NCBI RefSeq assembly: GCF_026914185.1
Contig: NC_070572.1
Span: forward strand, 1,674,001-1,738,000
Origin: Puccinia triticina
Lineage: Eukaryota > Basidiomycota > Pucciniomycetes > Pucciniales > Pucciniaceae
DNA: 64,000 bases
Direction of reading: 5' to 3'
Positions 46,452-58,589 of this stretch are shown in pieces. A model generated the notes under the pieces. The model saw only the letters and a program-made list of their open reading frames with translations. It made no database searches and was not told the DNA's origin. Made by a program: the position numbers and the translations under genes. Positions within the stretch are counted from its first letter, which is position 1. Each line of letters opens with the position of its first letter.

Positions 46452-47640
46452 AAAACGCTGCCCGACCTCAGCCCGGGTCTCTCTTCCTCTCTCCATATCG
46501 TATCCGCTTCCGTATACTCGCACCCAACACACGCCCATCCGGCCGCCCGCCCGGCGCCATCATCCCTGCCCCATCCCGGGGCCCCGCCCTCGTCGTTTGT
46601 ATGTCTAGTTCTTCGCTTCTCTCTTTGGTTCGCCTCGTGTCTGGAGCCTGGGAAATGCATGCATGCGCCGCCCGCCGGCCTGTGTTTTGTGCCATGCAGA
46701 GAGCGCGGGGCCGGAGGAGGCGCGGGCCCGGCTGGATGCCGCGCTGCTGCGGGCGCGTGACTCGCGGCGCGAGCCGCCGACAGCCCTCGGCAGGAGGGAC
46801 TTTCGCATAAGTCCCTCGAGACTCCGGGGACTCGCGCAGCGAGCCTCCGTCAGCAGGGACTTAGACCCCCAAACTAAGATTGGGCTTTCGATGCACCATG
46901 TACATCCGTTTTGCTGGTCATCTCCTGCAACCCTCTGTGTGATTATCAGCTGGTTGGAAGACGGAAATGCAGCAGAACACAGCAGCATTCTCTGCGGCTC
47001 AAACGGCATCCAGCACCAGAGAGGACTCCGAAAACTGCGCTGATGGGCACCGTCCCAGTGCGAAACCCCGTGTTCCGGGGTGGTTCGGATGCGTTCCGGC
47101 GCGGACGGAGCTTTGTGCATGCTCGAACTGTGGCGGCCTGACACTTCCTCGTCGTCGGCCTCCGCAATCCCGTCCCCAAGATGCGTGGCACGGATTGGAG
47201 GCGGTTGAACAGCCCCCCCGCGCCGGCCTCAGATTCTTAAAGGGGCGACGGCGCCCAAGGGCCTCCGGGGGCCTGCTTTGCAAGACGGGCGCCCGCAGCA
47301 GAGGGGCTTCGTTCGGTTTGGACTTGCGGGCTAGATTCTAAACTTGGGCCGAAGGGATGTCCAGATGTGCATGATTCCTTGCGTGCTTCTCGAGGTTGGC
47401 GACTGGCTTGGGCCTGGCGGACCCCCAGGACCCGAGCCCTCTGAACGCACGCCTTCGACCCCACACAAACACGGCCAATCCAAATATGCGTTTCGCACAC
47501 CGCGGGGCTGTGCGCACCCGCCCTGTGTCCACCGCGGGCTCTCCCCCAGACCGTCGAGGGGATCCGTGGCAACGAAGAACAGGGCGCTGTTTTCGCTCGC
47601 ATGTTGTGGTGACAGTGAGCTGACGATACAGGAGCAGATG
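46452..47640. other. GC-rich 3' flank of the transporter with hairpin modules
   Basis: Two GC hairpin modules lie back to back at about 46733-46862 (GGCAGGAGGGACTT, CATAAGTCCCTCGAG, CAGCAGGGACTTAG). A degenerate one lies at about 47235-47312. Open frames on both strands overlap and show no family features, so no gene is called. Confidence 0.5.
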
Positions 47641-48484
47641 TGGGGGGTGATCAGCTCCAGAAAAATGAAACAAACTGTAAGTCCATTCTTGGTGTGCAAG
47701 GTTGGGGCCTCCTGACGGAGGCTTGCTTTGCGAGTTCCCCCCCAAAGTCTCGAGGGACGTTGTCACGTGCAGGCCTTTCTCCCCAGGGGGGGGAATGGTT
47801 GCACTCTCCAGAGAGTGCCAGACAGCAATCTGGCCGTTGGAGTTGTCTGATGTCAGTCCAATTCCAGCACCGATTTCACCTGCACCTCATGCTTATCCCA
47901 TGCCCAAGTCATCCTGAGTTCTGCGGGAGAAGCTTGCTGAATTTATTTGTATCCCAGTCTGAACCCATGAGTGACTCCTCCTGATGTGAGTTTTGCCCTC
48001 AGTCCATCATCCTTGCATTTGCAGGAGGTCCGATCAATCTCAATGGGACCATAGATGAGCCTGGGGCCAAGCAAGCCATAGACATGCTACCAGGCCATCC
48101 CTCTTGCCCAATCAAATCAAATGCCAATCTACGTTTCTTCAGTTCCTGATGTTTTTGGGGGACTGTGGTGTGGAAGTGATTCCAAGCCACGCTCCAGCAA
48201 GACTCTACCACGCTCTGACACCCACATGATTATATTCATCATCTGATTAGCCGCGTTGTGTTGAGTGCCATGCAATTCATTGGAAACAAAAGTGCTCTTC
48301 ACATTTTACCCAAAATCATAGCCAAGTCCCATTATCGGCACATGGCAAACGGTCTGGAAGAAACACCATTCAGTTTGCCATCTTGTAGTCACATCTTCTC
48401 AGAGCCAGATTCGCACCTGATGGGGCCTTCCTCATTCAGACCAATTGTGGATGTTGCACGCACCTGCCAGATTTGAGGTCATGG
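47641..48484. other. Spacer with possible transposon-protein relics
   Basis: A minus-strand frame at 47999-48211 (GQEGWPGSMSMACLAP, SSMVPLRLIGPPANARM) and a plus-strand frame at 48258-48476 look protein-like. Neither shows a domain I can name. They may be scraps of a transposase disrupted by the hAT element that follows. Confidence 0.3.
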
Positions 48485-49483
48485 TAGAGATGGCATTTGG
48501 GACCAGGCACCTGCGGGCGGGTACTGCTCACACCAGCTAGACACCCGCCAGGCGGTGCCAGGTCTCTGTTTTTCAGGCCAAGAGGGGGGGGGGGGGGGGG
48601 GGGAGGGGGGTACCCGGGTACCCTCAGCGGTACCTGTGTTGGATGGAAATGTCACAGGTGTGTAATGACTTGTGATGTTGTGGAATATTCGATGACTTTC
48701 TGGGAACTCGAATGCAACAAGTAAAAGTCTGGCGCAAGATACACACTGAACTCGTACAACAACCAACTGAAGATCAAGAAACCAAAGAAAGCTCGCTCAA
48801 GAAACCAAACAATCGGAGTTCTCAGATCCACTAGACTTCAAAGCCAGTCAGTCATTTGACCAAGAGGATACTTTCAGGGGGAGGAACTTAGGTATTTTTT
48901 GTTATTCACTCTGATCAAACTTGTTTGTTGTTACTTATATTTGAGTGTGTGTCTATTTGTTTTTATTGTTTCTTCATTATAGTTCTGTCTACATTTTTTC
49001 ATCGTATATTTGTCTGTCTGCCATCACACTTGTTCATCACTCTCATCAGGTAAAAAATCAATCTTATTTTTTTTCTATCCATATTGTTTCTTTGATGTTG
49101 ATCTTAAGCTCTTGATTCTCAGTTTGTTACTGCTACTGGTTTTAAAGTGTTTGCAATTTCAACAATTATCATCTCTCAAGCTCACAACCTGCCATGTACC
49201 CGGGGGCCTCTGACCTCCGGTCACTGGTCAGCAGCACATTTTGCTGCCCACTACCACTGCTGAAGCTGGATATAGCTCCCTGCGCTCATCCACCAAACGC
49301 GCGCCACGTCAGCCTACCACCATCATCCACCACAACCAGCCACAAGGGGCGGATTCCTTTGAGACACCACCGGTGAATCAGAGCCAATCCGCCGCCACTC
49401 AACCACTCACCATTGTTTAGTAGTGCAGGTATCTGTTTTATCCAAAATAACGGGGGGTACCTGGGTAGCAAATGCCATCACTA
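48485..49483. mobile_element. Non-autonomous hAT element (999 bp)
   Basis: The ends are TAGAGATGGCATTTG and the complement of TAGTGATGGCATTTG. The flanking 8-mers GGTCATGG and GTTCATGG differ at one position. Subterminal regions contain GGTACC and a run of about 20 G (from 48586). It resembles the 1,000-bp element at 40740 in ends and size but holds different internal sequence, including a purine-rich GGGGGAGGAACTTAG near 48880 that looks like a retroelement polypurine tract. Confidence 0.75.
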
Positions 49484-49937
49484 GTTCATGGGAAACCTAC
49501 TGCTTGCAACAGAGACCTTCTGTCAATTATTGTGAAGTAAAACCTTTTGTTGACCACAAAACAGCCTAATATTGAAGTTGGGATTTTGGCCGGATGTGCT
49601 CCCTGTTATAACTCCAAGTTCATGAGGGAGGGAAAGGTGGGCAGGAAACCAGACGTAAAAGTCTGGAGATTGAAGGGTGAATTGCCCCTCTGAAGGGATT
49701 CCTTTCAGGCAGGCCAGTTGCCTTTTTTTGAAGGGTGTGGGTGTGCCCCCAGAAAGGGGTGTGCCTTGATCAATGCTCAAAAGTAAGGACCAACCTGCGC
49801 CCTTTTCCGCCGTAATTTTTGGCCAAACCTTGTGGACCAGATGACAGCTGCCCCAGACTCCAGAGGGTAGAAGTAAGTGGTAGGGCAACAAGGATGTATA
49901 GCCTCATCACCCGACTTGCTATCACAGAGAAACTCCT
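49484..49937. other. Spacer, no gene seen
   Basis: Ordinary-composition sequence between the hAT element and the next array. No repeats or coding features are supported. Confidence 0.5.
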
Positions 49938-51170
49938 CCAACAGCCAGGTTGCACCGGCCATTGAAGGGAGTGTGTCTCCTCAATTGCTGGTGCAATCCT
50001 GCCATCAAAAGGAGTGCACACTCCTTTTGATAGTCGAGTCATACCAGCCATTGAAGGGGGTGGGTACTCTGTTTGATGGCTGGTACAAGACAGCCATCAA
50101 TGGGAGTGCGAACTCCTCTAGATGGCTGGTACAACTCGGCCGTCAAAGGGAGACTCACTTCAATGGAAAAGTTGTGCCAATCGTCCAAGGGAGTGTGTAC
50201 CCCCTTAGATGGTCGGTCTAACCCCGCCATCATAGGGAGTAAACATCCCCTCCAATGGCTGGTACAACTTGGCCATCAAAGGGGATTTGTGTTCCCTTTG
50301 ATGGCTGGGTTAGACCAATCACAAATGGGGTGTACCCCCTTGATAGCCAAGTTTTGCTGGCCATCAAAGTGAGTAAACATTTTCCTCAATGGCCGGTACC
50401 ATCCGGCTGTTGGAGGGAGGCTCCCTTTGATGGCCAAGATGTGCCAACCATTGAAGGGAATGTGTACTCCCTTCAATGGCCGGTACTACTCAGACATCAA
50501 AGGGAGTCTGAACTCCTTGCAATGGCTGGTAAAACTTGGCCATCAGAGGCAGACTCCCTTTGACGTTGGGCTGTACCGGCTAGAGATTGTCATTTGGCAC
50601 CTGTTGGGGGGTACCTCAAACTGCCACACTTCAGAACAAGTGCTGCATACTTTTTGCCACCAGCCAAGCAGGTGAAGGGTCCAGGACTTAACCTTGAGGA
50701 TTACTGCACCCTCTGCCTGCATTGCTGGTGCCTGGTTGTGTGGATAGCATGGTTTCAAGTGTGACAGGTACCCCCCAACAGGTGCCAAATGACAATCTCT
50801 AGTACCGGCCATTGAAGGGAGTACACACACTGTTCAATGGATGGTGCAACTTGGCCATTGAAGCCCTCTGATGGCCAAGTTCCACCAGCCATCAAACAGT
50901 ACTCCCCTTGCTGGCTGGTACAGCCCGGCCATTGGAGGGATTCTGCCTCTGATGGCCAAGTCGTACCAGCCATTGCAAGGAATTCTGACTCCCTTCAATT
51001 GCCAGATTGTGCCAACCATTGAAGGGTGTGTACTACCATTGGTGGCCGGTACTACTCAGCCATCAAAGGGAGTCTAAACTCCTCACAATGGCTGGTATGG
51101 CTTGGCCATCAGAGGCAGAATCCCTCCAATGGCCTGGCTGTACCAGCCATTGAAGGGAGTCTCCCGGAGA
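49938..51170. repeat. Palindrome array, locus 5 (AATGGCCGG type)
   Basis: Degenerate units of the form CTCCCTTTGATGGC(C/T)GG, short spacer, CCGGCCATCAAAGGGAG. Many arms vary between GGCCATTGAAGGGAG and GGCCATCAAAGGGAG. The layout (arm, loop, arm, linking hairpin) is as in the GATGACCGG arrays, but with different arms. It is interrupted by a 221-bp MITE. Confidence 0.8.
50581..50801. mobile_element. hAT MITE with perfect 35-bp TIRs (221 bp)
   Basis: The ends TAGAGATTGTCATTTGGC and their complement extend as a perfect inverted repeat for 35 bp to GGTACC. The 8-bp target duplication GTACCGGC is perfect (50573-50580 and 50802-50809) and lies inside a palindrome unit of the surrounding array. It has no coding content. 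Confidence 0.93.
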
Positions 51171-51239
51171 TGAACCATTTACACCTGTGACATAGGTGTG
51201 CAATGTCACAAGGGTCCGTGCTTCACATTTCCACCCTCA

Positions 51240-52010
51240 GGTTTGCCCAAGCCTGAAGGTGGACATGGGCAACAACATTCCTTGCCAATCTGGACATATG
51301 TATATAAATATATCCAGCTTGCCAAGAGGAATCCTAACAGCAAGCTGGATACATAAGTATCCAGCTTGCTGGGAGGACCCCCCCTGGCGAGCTGTATACA
51401 TAAGAATCCAGCTCTCTGGGAGCAGTCCTCTTGGCGATCTGGGTATATATATATATATATCCAGATTGGCAATGGAGGTCTCCAGCTCGTGGGGAGGACC
51501 TCACTCACCAAGCTGGATACATATGCATTGGGCAAGGCATCTTGGAAAGCTGGATTCATATGTATCCAGCTCACTGGGAGGAGTCATCCCAGCGGCAGAC
51601 TGGTATGTCAGCTCCCCAAGAGGCATCCTCCTGGCCTGCTTGGCTGAGAGGGCTTGTTAGGAGCAGTCCCTTGTCTTGGCAAGCTTATCCAGCTTGGCAA
51701 GGGAGGTCCTCCCAGCAAGATGGTCACATATCCAGCTCCCTGAGTGGACTTGCCTATTTGATGGAAGGCATTCCTCTGATCAACAAGGTGTACACAAATC
51801 CAACATAAGGGATTGATTCCTCCAGTCAGAGGTGTGTTATAAACCTCCTCAACCACAGTGATTCCTCTGGTGGAAGAGTTTTACATAAATCCAACAGGAG
51901 GGATTGATTAATGTGGTCAGAGGTATGTACACCTTGACCGCAGTTATTCCTCTGGTCAAAGAGGTATGTACACCTGCTTGACCAGAGGGATCCCTCTGGT
52001 CAGTACTTGC
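51240..52010. repeat. Palindrome arrays of CAAGCTGGATAC and CCTCTGGTCA type
   Basis: 51280-51740 holds inverted units such as CAAGCTGGATACATA, then TATCCAGCTTG, followed by GGGAGGA linkers. 51760-52010 holds units of the form CCTCTGGTCAAAGAGG and TTGACCAGAGGGATC. The TATATA core at about 51445-51460 forms one loop. Sequences differ from the ACCGGT arrays but the arm-loop-arm-linker layout is the same. Confidence 0.7.
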
Positions 52011-52308
52011 TTGTAATCCAAAGCCCAGAACAACATGGATTTCTTAATGCAGGAGGGTAAACTCAATCCTCATTTGCAATTACAGTCAAAAGGCCAGCGG
52101 TGATTTGATTGATGAAGATGACCACTTTGGCCACTCAAGCTGAGCCCTCTGTTGATACTTGAAGTGTCATTTTGTAGAAGGGTTTCAGAACCTGCACCAG
52201 GCCTGCCGCCAAGTCAAATTCTTGCTGGTTCACATGGTTGTTGCAAGCTAAGGCAAAAAAATTATCACACTGCCACATAATACTGGCATATATAATATTT
52301 CAGTTGGG

Positions 52309-53960
52309 TCAATCCCTGCAGCGTTTATAAATAGACTTACATAGCATTCTTGCATCTGACAATGCTTGAAAGCTGCAGCTATGTGGAGTTTCACCAAGTC
52401 CGGACGTCCCGCTCAATGTTATGAGGCTTTTGGAAATTAATTTCTTGACAAAGTGGATAAAATTTAGCCTTTGAGTTTGGCGACTTCCTAAATTGGGTTG
52501 CAATAGCGCGGAACTGGATAAAATAAAATAAGAGAGCATTGAATCTGGGATGGTTAAAGGAGGAGGAAAGTGATTAAACAACCTTTTCAAGGGATCAACA
52601 ACACAAGTCCAAAGTATAAGCATCATCATCATTCTCTTCTTCAAGATCAATGAGATCAGCAAGAGTGAAATCATCATTGTCTGGCAAATTGCCTTTGGTC
52701 CTGGGTAATTCATGAATATTGGTGATCTCCTCTTCATCTTCATCTTCACTATTGTCTGCCTCCAAATCCAACCTTTCAATAAGATTGGAGGTCTCATATT
52801 CTTCATCAGATTCATCCACCTCAGTCGCTTTAGTGTCTCTGTTTTTGATACGTCCAAATGGTCAAAGGATTGCCTTGACAATGAGGTTAAGGATATGTGT
52901 CAAGCACCTCATCCACTGCGGCTCACCTTGGAACCGCTTCCTCAGCAATCATTGACCCATTGTTTCCGGTGTTTTTGGAAACAATGCTGCAGATCTTGTG
53001 AGAGTAATGGGCCGTTAGAGGCATTCAGAAAATGAAAACAATAAAGAAAAAGTGAGTGTACCCAATTTTGCAATTCAAACTTCTTGACTATGTATTGGAC
53101 CATGCGTGCCAAGTAATCACCAGTATGCCTTTCTTGAAGCAGAACAAAGTCAAGTAGCATTGAATCCATCTTGATAGCAGTACTGCTATCTAACAGTTGG
53201 TAGATCACAGCCCCAATGATGTCATATCCATTTGGTATCTGCCACGTTTCCACACCCAAGTAAAGTGCCCCCTGGTGGACCTGAAGCACTCAAGCCAGTT
53301 TTTTCAACAGTCAAAATTAAACCATTCTTTGAAGTTGATATGTATAAATAAAATCATAGCCAACTTAATCTCAATCCCTTGCACAGTTTCTCCTGAACAC
53401 ACAAATAGAGCCTGTGAATTGCTGTCAAACCCATTTTTGATTGGGGAGATGCAAAATCCTCTTGATGATATTTTTTGCAAAGGCCAAGAAGGGTTTGGCT
53501 CCCTTGGCACACCAAGCAGCACACTGTTGCAAAACCTAGAGGGAGAATACCAGTAAGCTGAGAAAAAAGGTGCAAACAGATTCCTGATCATCTTCACCTC
53601 TTGTGGGTCTATTTCACCTGTTCCAAATACACCAAGCAAAGAAAGAGACTTGTGATTTGATGGTTTTTGATGGTTCCTCAAGCATTTTCCCGCGTGTATG
53701 AGAAGATTGCTGCAAGATAAGTCATATGCAGTTCAATTGATATTTTTACCACATCTAGCAAGAATTTAAACTTGTTAGCTATTTTTTATTACATTTTCAA
53801 ATCTGACAGAGATATACATACCTTTTACATTTCCATTGCATTCATTGGGTGGTTGAATTTATTGAGCTGATCCAACAATGTGGGTGACTTGTAAGATGCA
53901 TAGGCAGAACTGACTTGATTGTGCGCGAGTTTCTTTGCATGTTCTAATAATTAAAGATAT
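52309..53960 (-). pseudogene. hAT transposase pseudogene
   Basis: On the minus strand, from 53960 down: a BED-finger half (SSAYASYKSPTLLDQLNKFN), an intron, SNLLIHAGKCLRNHQK with the finger's last histidine and cysteine, then SLSLLGVFGTGEIDPQEVKM. Next come YLGVETWQIPNGYDIIGAVI, SMLLDFVLLQERHTGDYLAR and NASNGPLLSQDL, which correspond to the RNase H-fold core region of hAT transposases. An acidic insert (DNSEDEDEEE) follows. Stops and frame changes occur between the blocks, and the C-terminal dimerisation domain is absent. It shares its finger region with the deleted element at 40740, so this is a decayed relative of the autonomous form. Confidence 0.75.
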
Positions 53961-54054
53961 CATAAATCAGCTGAAGATACACCAGGAAAAAAAATAGTCA
54001 CTTGATACCTTTCAGAATTTCCACAGGAGATCCTCAGTTTTGACTGGGCACCAC

Positions 54055-54330
54055 TAATCCTCATTTCTGGTCAGCTGATACTCAGCTTTGGCTCCCAGCT
54101 CATGCTCAGCTTTGGTGCCCAGCTCATGCTCAGCTTTAGTGTCCAGCTCATTCTCAGCTTTGAACCAGTCCTGGCCCAGCTTATTCTCAGCTTTAGTCCA
54201 GTCATGGCTCAGATTAGCCTCATATTAGGGCTATCATTGGCCCAGCCAATGCTCAGGTTTGGACCAGTATTGGCTCAGCTGATCTTCAGCTTTGGATCAA
54301 TCTTGGCCCAGCCATTGCTCAGCTTCTGAC
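54055..54330. repeat. CTCAGCTTTGG minisatellite, block 1
   Basis: Degenerate repeats of about 30-33 bp built on CAGCTCATGCTCAGCTTTGG. They are related to the larger array at 58590-59760. Confidence 0.75.
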
Positions 54331-54990
54331 CACTCCTGTCACAGCTGTGACAGCTCTGTTTATGAAGCTTAGGGCAAAAAACTCTTCAAAATAAGGGTTT
54401 CGGGCCCTAGCACTACAACTGTGCTGATTTAAACACTAGTAATGTAAATTACTAAACTTGCTACATGGTAAATACGGCCACTACAAGGGTTTTAAACACT
54501 CTTCAAAAGAGGAGGATTTATTATGTAATTAATAATGTATAATTATTAATTACAGGGAATAAATTTGGCGTAAAAGTAGGTGGTAACACCACCCAAAAAA
54601 AGAAGGCAATGAGTGCACATTGCCATGCTGAAATATATATATAACAACATTTGTAAACACAGCAAATCCTTCTGAAACTTTTGTTGTATATTTTTCTTAT
54701 ATATTCTCAACTTTGAACCTAAAAAGATCATATATGCTTTTTTCTACCTTCTACCTTGAAGAATCCCAAAGGTGTGCAGTTTCTAATAAGATATGTAATT
54801 ATTTATGGACCTAAATTAAAAACTCAGTTGAATTAGGATTCTGGCTCCCAGGAGGTTGCTTACACCACCTTGGCCATTTTGAATGTGGGTCTTGCAGCTT
54901 CTTGTGAGTCAGAAATACAATCCCCCTCTTGGAAGGGAAGTTGGAATAGAGTTCTAACTCTCTTTTTCTCTTTTCTTTTTTCTTTTGGGT
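54331..54990. other. AT-rich spacer, no gene seen
   Basis: AT-rich sequence without recognisable repeats or coding regions. Confidence 0.5.
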
Positions 54991-54997
54991 CATGCTA

Positions 54998-55602
54998 AAT
55001 GCACACCAAATTTTTCCTACGTGCGCGCCAAAAAGCCATACACAGGTGTGTATGCCATTGGGTTTTGGCGTGCAGGGAAAAGTACGCCAAGACACCCCGG
55101 CAAGCTGGTAAAATTCCAGCTCGCCAAGAGAAATTTATATCTCTATGTGAGATGAATTTGTACCAGCTCTCTGGGAGGAATACATACCTCCCGGCGAGGT
55201 GAATTTGTAAACCAGCTTGCCAAGGGTATTCTTCCCGGCGAGCTTGCCAAAGCCCAGCTCGCCAAGAGCAATGTATTCTTCTTGGTAAGATGGTACAAAT
55301 CCATCTTGCCGAGCGTTTTGTATTCCTCTCGGCGAGCCAGTCAAATTCCATCTCTCCAAGAGGTATGTATTCCTCTTGGCGAGCTGGTCGAAGTCCATCT
55401 CGCCGAGAGGTATGTATTCCTCTCGGCGAGCTGAAGTTTGGGGAATTGGTGTCCCCAGTCCCGTACGCCAATTATGCAGGCTTACGGGACTGAGGACCGG
55501 GTTTCTTGGCGTACGTGTCTCTGCCCGCCAAACATGATGGCGTACACACTTGTCTACGCCCTTTATGGCGTGCGCGTAGTAAAAACTTGAATGTGAGTGC
55601 AA
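54998..55602. mobile_element. TIR element carrying a GGCGAGCTGG palindrome array
   Basis: About 90 bp at each end are imperfect inverted repeats. The left words CTACGTGCGCGCCA, GTGTGTATGCCAT and AAGTACGCCAAG find complements at 55505-55590. Between them (55090-55440) are units of CTCGGCGAGCTGG, spacer, CCATCTCGCCGAGAGG, linked by TATGTATTCC hairpins. No target duplication was fixed and no gene is present. Confidence 0.65.
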
Positions 55603-56241
55603 CATCCGATGAACAGAGGTTGTACTTCCAACCAATGGGTGTACAACCTCCATTTGATGAGGGTACAGCCTCTATCTGATGGGGGTACAACCTCCATTTG
55701 ATGGAGGTCCAAATGGAGGTCATACCTCTTTTTGAATCAAAATGGAGTTTGCACTTCATCAGCGAGGCCAAATAAAGGCCGAGTGAATTTGGACGATCGT
55801 CCAAAGTCGCTTTTAGCATAGAGGTGCACCTAGGCTAGAACTCGCGGGGTACCCGGCCGTTTTAGGGTTGTCCCGTGACCCAAACCCAGCGGGAATGGAC
55901 ATGATATACCTGTGAAGCCCTGGTCCATGTTCCAGGGTTACAGCGCGCCCGGAAGTGTAAACAAGGCGTCCGGCACCCCATAACCTCCTGGACCCTCCTG
56001 GACCGGACAGGGTAATACCCGCTGGGATCAGGTAGGGGTTACAGCGCTGCAACCTCCACCCAAAGGATCTTACTTGGATGAGTTTCCAAAGTCACCTGGC
56101 CTGTTTCAGCCATTTTTTACACAAAAGCATTTATCTAATTTCAAAGAGGAAATGAATTTATGATAGAAAAACAACAACTAAGCAGTAAAACTGATTTGAG
56201 AAAACACATTATCAACAATTTTATTTTCAATACAAGAAGAG

Positions 56242-56272
<31 letters not shown>

Positions 56273-57270
56273 AAGTGTGTTATCAAATCTTTTATGGTAC
56301 CTCCATTTGGATAAAATACAACAACTAAATGGGGATTTCAGAATGATAAACCCTGAAGATAGGTTCCTACATATGGGGCTAATGCACTTTCCAAGGATTT
56401 TAAACCAATGACAGTGTACTCCAGGGCATGAGTTTTAAACCACACCAAAAAATATTTTCATCATAATAATCAGTTAAAATTTCTTCTTGATTTTTTTATT
56501 ACATGGTTTCAACTTCTGTGACAACTGAATTAAGCTTTTGTAAGAGGGTTAAACTTCTGTAAAAAACTTCTGGAACAACAAGGTTAATAATCTGTAATAA
56601 CTAGGTTAGCCATGTGAAATGCCTTGGTATTAACAATGTATTGAACATGGCAATGTGTGCACATTGCCTTCCTTTTGGGGGTGGTGTAAGCGCTTAAACT
56701 GATTGGCTGCTTGACAGAGGCGGTGGTCTTATGGCAACTACTTGCGAGGATAAAGCTTTAAATATGCTAATAAGGGATTTTTGATAATTTAAAGGGTTTG
56801 ATCCAGTGGATTTTGTGTACTGGGGATGGTTTAAAGGGAAAAGGGGCTACAGTAGTAGCAGAGGAGAATATGCACAGCAAACTTACAGTTTCTGGGCGGT
56901 GAATGGTCTGGGGGATCTTTCCCTGAGGGCCAAATAGGCCTCTATCTATAGAGGGGACTTCAGTGGGCGCAACCACTAAGTCCTTTTCTCCCTATGGGAG
57001 TATCCTGGGGTGTAGACGTGAACAAGGCTTGGCTCTGGGCAATTTATTTGTATTATAATAGACTAATTTCCCTGACTCTGTCACATGACATGTTTATAAC
57101 CAATTGTAATGTGGAAGAGCTTCAGTAGAAGACTACATAATGTTTTCACGGGGTATTTTTACATGATTAATATTACCCTTTCATGTACTGTAGTTTAATT
57201 GTATGTACTTTGTTTATTTTACTAATTTTTTGTATGTAACCACAACTCAATGAATTTTTATTGGGTCCCG
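55603..57270. other. Spacer with simple repeats, no gene seen
   Basis: 55620-55750 holds small direct and inverted repeats of GTACAACCTCCATTTGATG. A (TA)n tract lies at about 56244-56271. The remainder is AT-rich without coding features. Confidence 0.5.
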
Positions 57271-57274
57271 CAAC

Positions 57275-57425
57275 TCAATCAAAATCCATTGAGTCGCGGG
57301 ATGCAATCAAAATTCATTGAGTCGTGGGACCCAATCAAAATTCATTGAGTCGCAGGACCTAATTGAAATTCATTGAGTCGTGGGACCCAATCTAAATTCA
57401 TTGAGTTACGGGACCCAATTGAAGG
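57275..57425. repeat. 28-bp tandem repeat
   Basis: About five copies of a 28-bp unit containing AAATTCATTGAGTCGTGGG, with point differences between copies. Confidence 0.8.
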
Positions 57426-57693
57426 AATCTTGATCTTGCTGCCACCATGACTGAAAATTGAATGCGCCCCCAGCGCTACGGGTTTGGCCACCACAGCGCT
57501 TTCTGGGGTCAATTCTTAATTATACAATTAGTACATGAAGGAATAGGAATAAGGGGTTACTTTAAGTGGGTGACACCCCTCAATTTATGATGAGGAATCT
57601 GAATCTGCAACAATAATTCACTAATTATTATTATTTACTAAGTTATTGCAGTCTTTTGGACACTTGGTGTATCTCTAAGGCTGACAAGCTGAT

Positions 57694-58589
57694 TAGAGAA
57701 TGTTGACTGGTACCTGGAACCCGTGAGCGGGTACCTGCCACACCCGCCCCACACCTGCCAGGCGGTGCCGGATGCGGTGCAGGGTGTGGTACCTGGGTAC
57801 CACCCATCCCCGGTCAGGGTACTGGGTAGCCTGGCCCAGGGCCACCTTTGGCCGGCCATCAAAAGTGTGTTCAGAACCAAAAAAGTATCTCAATGGCCGG
57901 TCATTTGGCCATTGAGAGCAGCTTGGATGGCCACTGATACAGCAGGCCATTGCAAGAGTTGTATATACTTCTCTCAATGACCAGTCAAAGCCTGTCATCA
58001 AGAGGACTAACTCCTCTCAATGACCAGCTGCTAGAGAGTACATGCTCCTCTCTAGCTGTTTGCCAAGAGGAACTGTGTACTCCTCCCAATGAACAGCTAG
58101 AGAGGAAGAATGGACTCCCCTCTAGCTGGTTGTTGAGAGGAGTACATGTATACTCCTCTATAGCTGGTTGTTGAGAAGATTACATGTTCCTCTTGAGGAG
58201 CATCTATGTGCTCCTCTCTAGCTGGTCATCAAGAGGACACTCCTCTGATGGCCCCCTTGACAACCGGTCACACCAGTCATTGAGAGGAGCCGGCAGTCTT
58301 ACTGGCTATCCAAGCATACACTGCTCTTGATACCCGGCACTGACTGGCCATCAAGGGACTGTGTGAATTTCCTCTTGATGACCGGTCTTTGACGTCCATC
58401 AAGAGAGGGGCTTGGGAGTGAGTTTTGATGAAGAAAAAAGAAAAGAAGAAAAAAACCCAGCGGATACCGCTGGTACCTGCCAAAAAGACCGCTGGTACCT
58501 GCCAGGCAGTGCCAGGTGCCCGTTTTTAAAAAAAAAAACGCAGGTACCAGTGGTGTAAATTATACCTGGGTCTGTTTTGACATTCTCTA
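57694..58589. mobile_element. hAT-like element carrying a palindrome array (896 bp)
   Basis: The ends are TAGAGAATGT and its complement. Flanking 8-mers AAGCTGAT (57686-57693) and CAGCTGAT (58590-58597) differ at one base. Subterminal GGTACC words match the other TAGAGA-type hAT elements. The interior (57860-58420) is a degenerate palindrome array with CTCAATGACCAGT and CTCCTCTCTAGCTG units. Confidence 0.7.

Noticed and set aside
42626..47766. Many long open frames on both strands around the sugar transporter
   Set aside because: High GC removes stop codons in all frames. Only the spliced transporter reading shows family motifs.
47999..48476. Protein-coding gene between 47.9 and 48.5 kb
   Set aside because: Frames on both strands look partly protein-like but lack a domain, splice pattern or continuity. 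Kept only as a possible transposon scrap.
51449..56271. TA-rich tracts as regulatory TATA boxes
   Set aside because: They are simple (TA)n microsatellites or palindrome loops without a downstream gene.
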